A DNA stretch of 64,000 nt, from NCBI GenBank assembly GCA_902363555.1, contig CABJAM010000004.1, forward strand, positions 65,778-129,777, in the 5' to 3' direction. This DNA comes from Lachnospiraceae bacterium (GTDB lineage: Bacteria > Bacillota > Clostridia > Lachnospirales > Lachnospiraceae). A model generated the notes under the pieces. It was not told where the DNA came from and did no database searches. It saw only the letters and a program-made list of their open reading frames with translations. Both the position numbers and the translations under genes were made by a program. Numbering within the stretch: the stretch's first letter is position 1; every line of letters begins with the position of its first letter. This document shows, piece by piece, positions 27,347-36,333 of this stretch.

Positions 27347-29124
27347 TATTACAGGCATTGACACGTTACTATGAAGTCCTGGCTGATGCGCATAAGGTGC
27401 CGAGGCGGGGCTGGTGTACTGCAAAGATATCATTTGCGCTGGATATTGCCATGGATGGCTCTTTAAAGACCATTATACCTTTATTGGAATCGGTTCAAAT
27501 GGGGAAAAAGACGGTACAGGTGGCAAAGAAAAGAGAAGTTCCGGAAATGGTTACCCGGTCTTCCGGCGTGTCGTCAAATTTTTTGTGTGATAATTCCAAA
27601 TACTTGTTGGGAATTGATGCCAACGGTCCTAATCCCCGTCTGGCAGAATGCTTTGCGGCGGCCAAAACAAAGCATCTTGCTATTTTATCCGGATGTACCG
27701 GAGCTTCGGCCGTGGCCATACGGCGTTTTTTTGAAACATGGGAACCGGAAAATGCGCGAAATCACCCGCAGTTAAGTGAGTTTTGGGAGGACGTTACTGC
27801 TGGTGGAAACCTGATCTTTTCGGTGGATGGTGAGTTTGTTCAGGAGGATGAGGAGGTACGCGCCGCATGGGAAAGGACACTGAATGGCGATGCGAATGCC
27901 GCAGAAGGTATGTGCCTTGTGACTGGAAAGCGGACGGATATAGCCCGGATACACAGTGCGATCAAGGGCGTCAAAGGTGCTCAGTCCAGCGGGGCCGCCT
28001 TAGTTTCGTTTAATGCGCCGGCATTTGAATCTTACGGCAAAGAACAAAGCTACAATGCGCCGGTGGGAACCTATGCAGCATTTGCTTATACGACGGCACT
28101 GAATTATCTGTTGAGCCAAAGGGATTATTTGTTTTATCTTGGTGATACGGCCGTGGTGTTCTGGGCGGCCAATGGCGAGGCTGCTTATCAGGATGTTTTT
28201 GACTGGTCGATGGAGCCGGAGGTGGACAATCAGGAACTGATCCGCGGCGTATTTAAAAATATTGCTTCCCATCAGCCTGTGGACATTGATGGTGTACAGT
28301 TGGATACCGGACAGCCGTTTTACATACTGGGGCTTGCGCCAAACGCGGCAAGACTGTCTGTGCGTTTCTTTTATGCGGATAGTTTTGGAAATATTCTTAA
28401 AAATATGAAAGCCCATTACGACCGTATGGAGATTGTAAAGCCGGCCTGGGATACGATGGATTTGTTGGGGATACATCGCATGCTGGATGAGACGGTGAAT
28501 AAAAATACCCGCGAGAAAAAGGTGGTTTCCAATATGGCGGCTGGTGTTCTCAAAGCCATATTATCCGGAGGGAGATATCCGGAGAGCCTGTTTATGGATA
28601 CGCTCATGCGGATCAGAGCCGAGCAGGGAACCATAAGCCGGGGGCGGGCGGCGATAATTAAAGCATACCTTATACGAAATTATAATTTGAATTGCCCTGA
28701 TGGGCAAGCAGGTCAAGGATTTCCAGGGAAATCTTCGACAAATAAAACTGGAGAGGGTGATTTTGTGGCATTAAATGAGTACAGCAATGATACGGCTTAT
28801 GTATTAGGAAGGACATTTTCTGTCCTGGAGCAGATTCAGCAAAAAGCAAATCCGGATATAAATGCAACGATTAAGGACCGGTATTTTAATTCGGCCTGTG
28901 CAACACCCGGAACGATTTTTCCGATATTAATGAAATTGAAAAATAGTCATATGAAAAAGATTAAAGAGGATGGCGCCCGTATTAATTTTGAAAAGCTGCT
29001 GACAGATTTACAGGGGCGGCTGGAATATTATCCCCCCAGGCTGTCACTGGATGCCCAGGGAATGTTCATTTTGGGTTATTATCATCAGACACAGAAACGA
29101 TATGAGAAAAAGGAGGAGAAGTAA
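27343..29124 (+). CDS. cas8c: Cas8c (Csd1), large subunit of type I-C Cascade
   Basis: Large Cascade subunit, expected to read the PAM and recruit Cas3. It has 593 residues, typical for Csd1, with the family features LGIDANGPNPRLAECFAAAKTKHL near residue 90 (shortened here) and an FYILGLAPNAARLSVRFF region. A low-complexity linker near residues 452-474 (GQAGQGFPGKSS...) separates the C-terminal helical domain. That domain is also encoded as a separate small subunit from an internal start at 28765. The start overlaps cas5c (ATGA) and the stop overlaps cas7c by one base. Confidence 0.95.
   Translation: MILQALTRYYEVLADAHKVPRRGWCTAKISFALDIAMDGSLKTIIPLLESVQMGKKTVQVAKKREVPEMVTRSSGVSSNFLCDNSKYLLGIDANGPNPRLAECFAAAKTKHLAILSGCTGASAVAIRRFFETWEPENARNHPQLSEFWEDVTAGGNLIFSVDGEFVQEDEEVRAAWERTLNGDANAAEGMCLVTGKRTDIARIHSAIKGVKGAQSSGAALVSFNAPAFESYGKEQSYNAPVGTYAAFAYTTALNYLLSQRDYLFYLGDTAVVFWAANGEAAYQDVFDWSMEPEVDNQELIRGVFKNIASHQPVDIDGVQLDTGQPFYILGLAPNAARLSVRFFYADSFGNILKNMKAHYDRMEIVKPAWDTMDLLGIHRMLDETVNKNTREKKVVSNMAAGVLKAILSGGRYPESLFMDTLMRIRAEQGTISRGRAAIIKAYLIRNYNLNCPDGQAGQGFPGKSSTNKTGEGDFVALNEYSNDTAYVLGRTFSVLEQIQQKANPDINATIKDRYFNSACATPGTIFPILMKLKNSHMKKIKEDGARINFEKLLTDLQGRLEYYPPRLSLDAQGMFILGYYHQTQKRYEKKEEK
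28765..29124 (+). CDS. cas11c: Cas11c small subunit from an internal start inside cas8c
   Basis: Type I-C systems are known to make their small Cascade subunit by internal translation of cas8c. Here GTG 28765 is in frame, follows GGAGAGGG (28750-28757) by about eight bases, and lies just after the low-complexity linker of Cas8c. It would give 119 residues, mostly helical, starting ALNEYSNDTAYVLGRTF and ending with the Cas8c C-terminus. Size, frame, ribosome site and domain boundary all match the known arrangement; protein evidence is not available here. Confidence 0.75.
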   Translation: MALNEYSNDTAYVLGRTFSVLEQIQQKANPDINATIKDRYFNSACATPGTIFPILMKLKNSHMKKIKEDGARINFEKLLTDLQGRLEYYPPRLSLDAQGMFILGYYHQTQKRYEKKEEK

Positions 29125-30014
29125 TGAGCGAGGTTATTAAAAACAGATATGAGTTTGTCATTTTGTTTGACGTGGAAAATGGAAATCCCAATGGTGACCC
29201 GGATGCCGGAAATATGCCCAGGATCGATCCGGAAAGTGGTTATGGTCTGGTAACGGATGTATGCTTAAAACGTAAGATACGAAATTATGTGGAAACCGTC
29301 AAAGAAGATGCCCAGGGGTACCGCATTTATATTAAAGAGGACGTACCCTTAAACCGCAGCGATAACGAGGCTTATATTTCTATTGGAGCCACAGATAAAA
29401 CGATTAAAGAGCTTAAAAAGAAGGACCCTGACGTGGACCGGAAAATCTGTGATTACATGTGCAGGAATTTCTTCGACATCCGGACCTTTGGAGCCGTTAT
29501 GACCACATTTGTCAAGGCTGCGCTTAATTGCGGTCAGGTTCGCGGGCCAGTTCAGTTAGGATTCGCCAGAAGTATCGATCCGATTATCAGCCAGGAGGTT
29601 TCCATTACCCGTGTGGCCATTACAACAGAAAAGGATGCTGAAAATAAAAGTACGGAGATGGGGCGGAAGAATATTGTGCCTTACGCTCTTTATCGTGCCG
29701 AGGGCTATATTTCGGCAAACCTGGCCCGAAAAGTTACGGGATTTTCAGAGGATGATCTGGAGCTTTTGTGGGAAGCGATTATCAATATGTTTGAGCACGA
29801 TCATTCCGCAGCACGGGGAAAGATGGCTGTCCGCCGTCTTATCGTATTTAAGCACAGCAGGGAACTGGGGGATTGCCCGTCCTACAAATTATTTGATGCC
29901 GTGGATGTAAAACGTAAAGAGGATGTGGTTTATGCCAGAAGGTATGGGGATTATATTGTCAATGTGGACAAATCCATGATCCCTGAAACGATCGAAGTGA
30001 TGGACAAGGTATGA
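29124..30014 (+). CDS. cas7c: Cas7c (Csd2), backbone subunit of type I-C Cascade
   Basis: Forms the helical backbone along the crRNA. The 296-residue length fits Csd2. The N-terminal FVILFDVENGNPNGDPDAGN is the hallmark of the Cas7/Csd2 family, followed by FFDIRTFGAVMTT and VRGPVQLGFARSIDPI. The ATG overlaps the cas8c stop (TAATG) with AAGGAGGAG upstream. The end overlaps cas4 by four bases. Confidence 0.97.
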   Translation: MSEVIKNRYEFVILFDVENGNPNGDPDAGNMPRIDPESGYGLVTDVCLKRKIRNYVETVKEDAQGYRIYIKEDVPLNRSDNEAYISIGATDKTIKELKKKDPDVDRKICDYMCRNFFDIRTFGAVMTTFVKAALNCGQVRGPVQLGFARSIDPIISQEVSITRVAITTEKDAENKSTEMGRKNIVPYALYRAEGYISANLARKVTGFSEDDLELLWEAIINMFEHDHSAARGKMAVRRLIVFKHSRELGDCPSYKLFDAVDVKRKEDVVYARRYGDYIVNVDKSMIPETIEVMDKV

Positions 30015-30679
30015 GTGAATATAACGAAGATGAATTTTTGATGATTTCAGGAATCCAGCACTTTAAATTTTGCAGGCGGCAGTGGGCTTTGATCCACATT
30101 GAGCAGCAGTGGGCCGAAAATGTCCATACGGTTATCGGTGAGCTGATGCACGAGAAAGCCCACGATCCGTATTTAACGGAGAAGCGAAGAGATGTTCTGA
30201 TCACAAGAGCCATGCCGGTAAGCTCGCGGACGCTGGGCGTCAGCGGAGAATGTGATATTGTGGAGTTTCATCAGTGCGAAGATGGCGTTAAGCTTTTTGG
30301 ACACCGCGGCCTTTATGAGATATTTCCGGTGGAATATAAAAAGGGGAAGCCGAAGCTGGATGAGGAGGATATTCTCCAGTTGACGGCTCAGGCCATGTGT
30401 CTGGAGGAGATGTTTTCCACATCGATCGCCTCCGGGGCGGTCTATTACGGGGAGACGCGCAGACGTGAGAATGTTGCGTTTACGGACGACCTGCGCAGGC
30501 AGGTGAAGGATATGTTTGCGGAAATGCACCAGTATTATGACCGCCGGTATACGCCAAAGGTCAAGTGGAGCAAAGCCTGCAATGCCTGTTCATTAAAAGA
30601 TATATGTCTGCCAAAGATTGGGAAATCCGGTTCGGTGCGGACATATATCGCTAAAACGCTGAAGGAGGAGGATACGTGA
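30011..30679 (+). CDS. cas4: Cas4 exonuclease, adaptation module
   Basis: RecB-like nuclease with an iron-sulphur cluster that trims prespacers and checks the PAM together with Cas1-Cas2. Cysteines that would bind 4Fe-4S are Cys21 (KFCRRQW) and Cys190, Cys193, Cys199 (CNACSLKDIC). The RecB nuclease residues lie in GVSGECDIVEF and FPVEYKKGKP, with QxxxY-like residues in QLTAQAMCLEE. The length is 222 residues. Both ends overlap neighbours by four bases, so expression is tightly coupled. Confidence 0.96.
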   Translation: MSEYNEDEFLMISGIQHFKFCRRQWALIHIEQQWAENVHTVIGELMHEKAHDPYLTEKRRDVLITRAMPVSSRTLGVSGECDIVEFHQCEDGVKLFGHRGLYEIFPVEYKKGKPKLDEEDILQLTAQAMCLEEMFSTSIASGAVYYGETRRRENVAFTDDLRRQVKDMFAEMHQYYDRRYTPKVKWSKACNACSLKDICLPKIGKSGSVRTYIAKTLKEEDT

Positions 30680-31707
30680 AGAAGCTATTAAATACATTGT
30701 ATGTGACCTCAGAAGACAGCTATCTTTCTCTGGATGGCCAGAATATTGTTGTCATAGATAAGGACCAGGAGGTGGGAAGACTTCCTCTCCATAATCTGGA
30801 CGGGATCGTTTCCTTTGGTTACAGGGGAACGAGCCCGGCACTGATGGGGGCCTGTGCTGAGAAAAATATTTCGCTGTGCTATGTGACGCCTCAGGGAAAA
30901 TTTCTGGCCCGGATTACTGGCAGGATTAAGGGAAATGTGGTTTTGCGCAAGCGGCAGTATGAGAGTAGCCAGAGTGCTCAGGAGAGTCTGGATATTGCCA
31001 GAAATTGTATTTTTGGGAAGGTTTTTAATGCCAGATGGATTTTGGAACGGGCTTTGCGCGATCACAGTATGCAGATCGATACGGAGAAGGTAAAAAATGC
31101 TTCGTTACTCCTGAAGAACTCGCTGGAGCGGGTCAATGGCTGCACATCCAGTGAGCAGCTGCGTGGGCTTGAAGGTGAAGCTGCAAGTGTGTATTTTGGC
31201 GTTTTCGATGAGTTGATCCTTCAGCAAAAAAAGGCTTTTTCGTTTAACGGCCGTAATAAAAGGCCGCCTCTGGATCCGGTGAATGCACTGTTGTCTTTTA
31301 CGTATACGCTGTTGACCAATATGTATACTTCCGCTCTGGAAACTGTTGGACTGGACCCTTACGTGGGATATTTACATACGGACCGTCCGGGGCGGGCGTC
31401 TCTGGCTTTGGATATGATGGAGGAGCTCAGGGCTGTGATGGCAGATCGCTTTGTATTATCGCTGATCAACAAAAAGATTGTTACGGCAAAGGATTTTAAG
31501 GTGAAGGAAAACGGAGCCGTCCTTATGAGTGATGATGCCCGCAAATCTGTGATTCAGGAATGGCAGAAAAAGAAAAAAGAGGTACTGACGCACCCCTATC
31601 TGAATGAGAAAGTAGAATGGGGGATCGTACCTTATGTGCAGGCCATGCTGCTGGCCAGATATCTGCGTGGAGATCTGGATGCGTATCCTCCGTTTTTCTG
31701 GAAGTAA
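30676..31707 (+). CDS. cas1: Cas1 integrase (type I-C)
   Basis: Catalytic subunit of the spacer integrase. The 343-residue protein starts at GTG 30676 inside the cas4 stop, with GGAGGAGG upstream. The metal-binding residues are visible: Glu168 (GLEGEAASVYFG), His234 (GYLHTDRPGRASL) and Asp246/Glu249 (LDMMEELR). All are intact, so acquisition is probably functional. Confidence 0.97.
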   Translation: MKKLLNTLYVTSEDSYLSLDGQNIVVIDKDQEVGRLPLHNLDGIVSFGYRGTSPALMGACAEKNISLCYVTPQGKFLARITGRIKGNVVLRKRQYESSQSAQESLDIARNCIFGKVFNARWILERALRDHSMQIDTEKVKNASLLLKNSLERVNGCTSSEQLRGLEGEAASVYFGVFDELILQQKKAFSFNGRNKRPPLDPVNALLSFTYTLLTNMYTSALETVGLDPYVGYLHTDRPGRASLALDMMEELRAVMADRFVLSLINKKIVTAKDFKVKENGAVLMSDDARKSVIQEWQKKKKEVLTHPYLNEKVEWGIVPYVQAMLLARYLRGDLDAYPPFFWK

Positions 31708-31725
31708 GGAGGGAGAGCTATTTTA

Positions 31726-32010
31726 GTGCTTATTACCTACGACGTGAACACCGAGACGGCTGCGGGCAAAACGCGGCTTCGCAAGGTAGCAAAACAATGC
31801 GTGAACTACGGCCGGCGTGTGCAGAATTCAGTTTTTGAATGTATATTGGACAACGCTCAATGCGTCCTTCTCAAATCCATATTGACAGATATTATTGATG
31901 AGGAGAAGGACAGCCTTCGGTTTTATTATCTGGGCAATAATTATAAGACGAAGGTGGATCACATGGGCGTTGACCGGGGGCTTGCCGCCGATGATACGCT
32001 GATACTGTAA
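31726..32010 (+). CDS. cas2: Cas2, structural subunit of the spacer integrase
   Basis: Small ferredoxin-fold protein that bridges Cas1 dimers. The sequence ITYDVNTETAAGKTRLRKVA and NSVFECILD is typical of I-C Cas2. The start is uncertain. GTG 31726 gives 94 residues, but AAGGAGGG (31706-31713) is 12 bases away. The two codons before it read ATT TTA, which would give the usual MLVLITYD N-terminus with ideal spacing if the rare start ATT 31720 is used. It ends the operon; its stop lies inside a terminator stem. Confidence 0.93.
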   Translation: MLITYDVNTETAAGKTRLRKVAKQCVNYGRRVQNSVFECILDNAQCVLLKSILTDIIDEEKDSLRFYYLGNNYKTKVDHMGVDRGLAADDTLIL

Positions 32011-32042
32011 ACGGCTGCTAGAAACTTTATGCAGCCGTTTAC
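32007..32042. terminator. Bidirectional terminator between cas2 and the minus-strand operon
   Basis: A perfect 12-bp stem (GTAAACGGCTGC with GCAGCCGTTTAC) and a 12-base loop. It includes the cas2 stop codon and lies 18 bases past the end of the converging DUF849 gene. Confidence 0.75.
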
Positions 32043-32060
32043 AATATCTGTATGATCCAT

Positions 32061-32864
32061 TTACTTCGGCAGACACCCCATAATTTTCCGTGCCTCATCC
32101 ACCGTAGCCGGTTCGATCCCCATGGCTTTTACCATTTCCACAAGCCGTTCCACAAGCTGGTAATTATAGACCGCATTTTCCGTTGCGCTCAAATAAGCGC
32201 TGTCCTCGAATCCGATGCGCACTGTGGCGGCGCCCATGGCGATGGCAGCGGCCAGAAAACGCCAGTTGTCACGGCCGTAATGGGTAACGCCCCATTTGGC
32301 ATCCCGGGGCACCATGGAGCGGAAGGCGATCAGGCTTTCTATATTCGGCTGCATACCGCCCTTGTGGCCGAATACGAGGTTGTAGAAGATGGGGCGGCGA
32401 AACGGCAGCTCGGCAGCAGTCATTTCCACATTGTTGATCATGCCAATATCAAAAACCTCCACATCGGGGATGATGCCATGAGCATAAACCTCTTTGGCGC
32501 AGTAGCGGATGTCGTCAAAGGAATTGATATAAACCGCCTCACCCAGGTTGGTGGAGCCGGCGTTGAGGGAAGCTGTTTCTGCTTTTGGGTAGTTGAGAGG
32601 CTCACAGCGCTGTACGATATCCATATCGGAAACACCGCCGGTAGATACCTGTACGACCACATCGGATTTTGCACGGATCTTTTCAAAACATTCGGACATA
32701 TAGCTGATATCCGGTGTCAGGGAGCCGTCCGGTTTGCGGCAGTGTAAATGGCACATGGAAGCGCCGGCCTTAATGCATTTGTCCATGTCGCTGGCCAGCA
32801 GGTCGGCATCCACAGGAGCGCCGGCCTGGATAGGGGCAACTGAAATCACTATTTTATCATTCAT
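32061..32864 (-). CDS. Beta-keto acid cleavage enzyme (BKACE, DUF849 family)
   Basis: Zinc-dependent TIM-barrel enzyme that condenses a beta-keto acid with acetyl-CoA and splits it into two products; the founding member is 3-keto-5-aminohexanoate cleavage enzyme. The 267-residue length fits. The metal-binding histidines are His39 and His41 (CHLHCRKPDG), with a later VTHYGRDN and RIGFEDS. It is the last gene of a four-gene minus-strand operon, 13 bases after the DUF1537 kinase. The pairing with a four-carbon sugar-acid kinase suggests breakdown of a keto sugar-acid, but the substrate is unknown. Confidence 0.9.
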   Translation of the reverse strand: MNDKIVISVAPIQAGAPVDADLLASDMDKCIKAGASMCHLHCRKPDGSLTPDISYMSECFEKIRAKSDVVVQVSTGGVSDMDIVQRCEPLNYPKAETASLNAGSTNLGEAVYINSFDDIRYCAKEVYAHGIIPDVEVFDIGMINNVEMTAAELPFRRPIFYNLVFGHKGGMQPNIESLIAFRSMVPRDAKWGVTHYGRDNWRFLAAAIAMGAATVRIGFEDSAYLSATENAVYNYQLVERLVEMVKAMGIEPATVDEARKIMGCLPK

Positions 32865-32877
32865 AATCGATATCTCC

Positions 32878-34311
32878 TTAATCTAATTCCTCCACGATTT
32901 CCCTAAGTGTTGTCACATCGCCCACATTGCCCGGAAAAATAATATACGGTGTTCCCGGAAACTTGCTTTCTGGTCCGCTAAGCCACACAGGGATGCCTTT
33001 TTTGATCTGCCCCATGACGCGGGCTTTTTTTATGCCCAGCCCCTTGGTGGCCACGTCGCTGGAGGTGATACCGCCCTTGGCAATGATAAATTTGGGCTTC
33101 AGGCTCAGCAGGCGGACGATGCTTGTCAGGGCATCGGAAATATTTACAGAGAGCTTGAGGATCTTATCTTTATCCGCGGTGTCCGGTACGAGCAACTGGC
33201 GGGAAGTGTAGATAACCACTGTTTTTCCAAGCTGGATATAGGATTGGGCAATGGTCAGTACACGCTCCACCTCGCGGTCCAGGCTGCCTTCAGTAAAGTA
33301 GCGGTCAACGAAAAATTCAAGGAAGGTGAAATTCTTATCGGAAGCCATCAGCGCATCCAACTGGTCGCTGGTCTTTTTGACATGGGAGCCAATGATGACC
33401 AGACCGCCTTCCCTTGTGCCTTCTTCAATCAGGTCTTTTTTTGTAAGCAGCGGTGCCGGGAGAATGTTTCCGGCCACACGGGTCAGAGGCGCTGCGCTGC
33501 GGGCGATATAGTTTTTTCCGGCCTTCATGGCCCGGAGCCAGCAGACCATAAATATTTTGATATCGATATAGTCGATGGCATTGACTATAATCTTGCTGTA
33601 ATCTGAAGCAGCCATGAGCTGTGCGGTAATGCCGTCGTAATCGCAGCCGCGAAGCTGCTCCAGGGAAATATATGTACAATCGGAGGCCTTATAGGCGCCC
33701 TGGCTTTTTTCCTCTACGTATTCACCCAGATGGGAAGCATTGTAGCCAAAGGATTTATCTTTGGCAAATTCGGTCATGCCCGCCGGAACAAGAGCGTTTC
33801 CTTCTTTGACGTAATGGATATTATTCAGAGTATAGCGGCCGCCCTCCATGAAAAACGGGCAGATGATTTCACCGTCATAATGAACGTTACCTTCCTGCTC
33901 CAGCGTATTTTTCAGCACTTCGGTCTCCAGTGGGAAGTGGCCGCGCAGGGTGGAATCGCCTCTGGAGATGATCAGGAAATCCTGAGCGCAGGCGCTGCTT
34001 GCTGCTGCCAGATTTTTGGCAATGTCCGTATGAGCGGCTATGGTTTCCTCTCTGGAAAAGCTGCGGGAGTTGGTAAGGATGAAAAACATGCTGTGCTCGT
34101 CCGTCAGACCATTTTCAAAGGTTACCTGCGTCCAGTCGGTAAATACCGGTACATCATGTACGGTCTGAGTTCCTGTGGGGTCATCATCCAGAACAACTAC
34201 CTTTTTATTAAAATCCTTAAATTCTTCTGCCAGCAGTTGATCGACCGTGGCTTCATCCGGAACAGGGAAGCTGTTCAATATAGAGATATCAAGCTTTTCT
34301 AAGGTATTCAT
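32878..34311 (-). CDS. Four-carbon acid sugar kinase family protein (DUF1537)
   Basis: ATP-dependent kinase of the OtnK/DtnK type that phosphorylates acid sugars such as threonate or erythronate. The 477-residue length matches. The diagnostic LDDDPTGTQT lies at residues 41-50, and the C-terminal ATP-binding part has IAKGGITSSDVATKGLG and FPGNVGD. In characterised pathways it works with a PdxA2-like dehydrogenase, which is absent here; a DUF849 enzyme takes the next position instead. It is third in the operon and 11 bases after GH127. Confidence 0.9.
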   Translation of the reverse strand: MNTLEKLDISILNSFPVPDEATVDQLLAEEFKDFNKKVVVLDDDPTGTQTVHDVPVFTDWTQVTFENGLTDEHSMFFILTNSRSFSREETIAAHTDIAKNLAAASSACAQDFLIISRGDSTLRGHFPLETEVLKNTLEQEGNVHYDGEIICPFFMEGGRYTLNNIHYVKEGNALVPAGMTEFAKDKSFGYNASHLGEYVEEKSQGAYKASDCTYISLEQLRGCDYDGITAQLMAASDYSKIIVNAIDYIDIKIFMVCWLRAMKAGKNYIARSAAPLTRVAGNILPAPLLTKKDLIEEGTREGGLVIIGSHVKKTSDQLDALMASDKNFTFLEFFVDRYFTEGSLDREVERVLTIAQSYIQLGKTVVIYTSRQLLVPDTADKDKILKLSVNISDALTSIVRLLSLKPKFIIAKGGITSSDVATKGLGIKKARVMGQIKKGIPVWLSGPESKFPGTPYIIFPGNVGDVTTLREIVEELD

Positions 34312-34322
34312 ATATTAACTCC

Positions 34323-36293
34323 TTAATTATTGTTATAAGCGACGGGAAGCCAGATGCGCATTTCGCCATAATCGCGGTTATCCCAGGAAAAGTAGGGGAT
34401 CAGGCGCACCTGAGTGCGGCTCATACCGCTGTATTTCAAGTCCTGATAAAGGCTGGCGCGGTCATAGTCCGTGCGGTTCATGCAGAACATATTGCCTTCC
34501 AGCGCCGTGATGTTCCGGCCGTCAATCGTCATGGGCACCGGCCGAAATTCGGCATTTAAATCCAGCATCAGATCGTCCAGTGTTTCCACATCTGTGTCCA
34601 CGGACTCAATGCAGTAAACGAGCGGGCCACGTTCGATGGCTGCCTGATTGGTGTTTTCCTCGACCATGGCGTGACTTACGGTATATCGCACAGGCATATC
34701 CAGATCAAGAACCAGATGGCTGTCGGCAAGATCACTGCTGCTTACTGTGAGATAGGTTGCACTGTCGGCACTGGTCAGGGCGAACAGCATCTGGTCATCG
34801 GAACCGGTGAGGACACGGCCGCTTCTTACCCAGCCAGGGATGCGCAGATTCATCTGGAAAGGTACATTGTTCCAATCTGTCAGTTTAAAGGTGATTTTTC
34901 CATCATAAGGATAATTCGTTTCCTGCACAAGGGTAAAGGCAGCGCCGCACGGCAGGCTGATCCTGGCTTCGTTGGCACCATACATGCCCATCCACAGTGT
35001 ATCGCTGGAGCAGGTATACACGTATTCACTGGATTCGGCAATGGTGCGGGCCAGGTTGGGCGGGCAGCAGTAGCTCAATATATATTCGCTGCGGGTCAGA
35101 GGCCAGATGAGTTCATACTCCATTTTGCATGCCCGGCGCAGCATATTTTCATAGAAAAATTTTGTTCCGCCAAGATTGACGGCCGCCAGATTGACATTGA
35201 GCATGGAACGCTCGATGGCATCAAAATATTCGGCTTTCGGATCGATCTGGAACATGCGGTATGCCCAGAAAACATGACCGAGAGAAGCACATGTTTCATT
35301 GTAAGCGGTTATATTGGGCAGTTGATACTCGTAGCCGTAAGCCTGGTGAACAAGCTGATGGATGAAAAAATTGCCATAGGGGGAGGCACCATTATAGAGG
35401 GCTCCGCAGCCGCCGGTAATGTAGATTTTATAATCCATCAGATTGCGCCAAACCTTATCCAATACGGCCCGGTATTCCTCATCTCCGGTTTCTGCATAGA
35501 GATCGGCAACGCCGGCATAAAGATAGTTGGAGCGCACGGCATGACCTAAAATTTTGTCGTGCTCCTTTAATTTAATCCGGTCCTGATTATCATCGGTGCC
35601 GTCGGTAATTGTATCCCGCAGGCGGATGGCCAGTGCAGCCAGATCCAGGTACTGCTGCTCCCCGGTAGTGCGGTACATCTCGATCAGACCCATGTAATGG
35701 GATGGGCAAACGGCGGTCTGAACCTTTCCTGTACGGGCATTTTCCTCATACATATCCTTCAGATATGCGGCAGCTTTTCCGGCCACATCGAGAAAATTAT
35801 CTTTTCCGGTGACCCGTTTGTAAAGGCATGCGGCTGTGAACAAATGGCCGAAATTATAGACCTCAAAATCATTGATATTGCCAAAACGTTGAATTCCATT
35901 ATTTTGGCGTTCGCCCAGGATCTGTTTTGTGGAAATATAGCCGTCCGGCTGCTGGGCGCGTGCGATCAGATCGATATAGCCGTCCAACTGGGCAAATAGC
36001 TCCGCGTTTCCGGTTTTTGCTGCCGAATAGATGGCGGATTCCATCCATTTATAAAAGTCTCCGTCGCCAAAATCAGTGCCGCCGAACTCACCATCGGCTT
36101 CGCCGGCGCAAATGCGGAAATTTTCCACGACATGGCTGATATCCTTGGATTCAAACATGTTTTGGAGATGGGGAACGGTTTGAGCGGCATTGACATCCAC
36201 CGCATCTTTCCAGAAACCGCTTGTCCAATTGACCGCATCCCATGGAAGAGGGGTTACTTTGGCAAAGGGGGATCTCGTTGTATTTGTTAACAT
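34323..36293 (-). CDS. Glycoside hydrolase family 127 (beta-L-arabinofuranosidase-like)
   Basis: Cytoplasmic glycoside hydrolase of the DUF1680/GH127 family, 656 residues, no signal peptide. The zinc site of this family is complete: Glu333 and Cys335 in NETCA, and Cys409-Cys410 in CCPPN. The (alpha/alpha)6 barrel occupies the first 420 residues and beta-sandwich domains follow. AGGAGG lies upstream of the ATG. Known relatives release L-arabinofuranose from plant or glycoprotein glycans, and others act on unusual sugars, so the substrate is uncertain. It probably frees the sugar handled by the downstream enzymes. Confidence 0.92.
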   Translation of the reverse strand: MLTNTTRSPFAKVTPLPWDAVNWTSGFWKDAVDVNAAQTVPHLQNMFESKDISHVVENFRICAGEADGEFGGTDFGDGDFYKWMESAIYSAAKTGNAELFAQLDGYIDLIARAQQPDGYISTKQILGERQNNGIQRFGNINDFEVYNFGHLFTAACLYKRVTGKDNFLDVAGKAAAYLKDMYEENARTGKVQTAVCPSHYMGLIEMYRTTGEQQYLDLAALAIRLRDTITDGTDDNQDRIKLKEHDKILGHAVRSNYLYAGVADLYAETGDEEYRAVLDKVWRNLMDYKIYITGGCGALYNGASPYGNFFIHQLVHQAYGYEYQLPNITAYNETCASLGHVFWAYRMFQIDPKAEYFDAIERSMLNVNLAAVNLGGTKFFYENMLRRACKMEYELIWPLTRSEYILSYCCPPNLARTIAESSEYVYTCSSDTLWMGMYGANEARISLPCGAAFTLVQETNYPYDGKITFKLTDWNNVPFQMNLRIPGWVRSGRVLTGSDDQMLFALTSADSATYLTVSSSDLADSHLVLDLDMPVRYTVSHAMVEENTNQAAIERGPLVYCIESVDTDVETLDDLMLDLNAEFRPVPMTIDGRNITALEGNMFCMNRTDYDRASLYQDLKYSGMSRTQVRLIPYFSWDNRDYGEMRIWLPVAYNNN

Positions 36294-36333
36294 TTAAAAA
36301 TTCCTCCTGAATTTGTAGTCATCAAAGGTGGCT

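Noticed and set aside
34671..35549. Plus-strand frame of 292 codons opposite GH127, and a similar one at 32052-32747 opposite DUF849.
   Set aside because: Both are antisense shadows of well-supported minus-strand genes with good ribosome sites.
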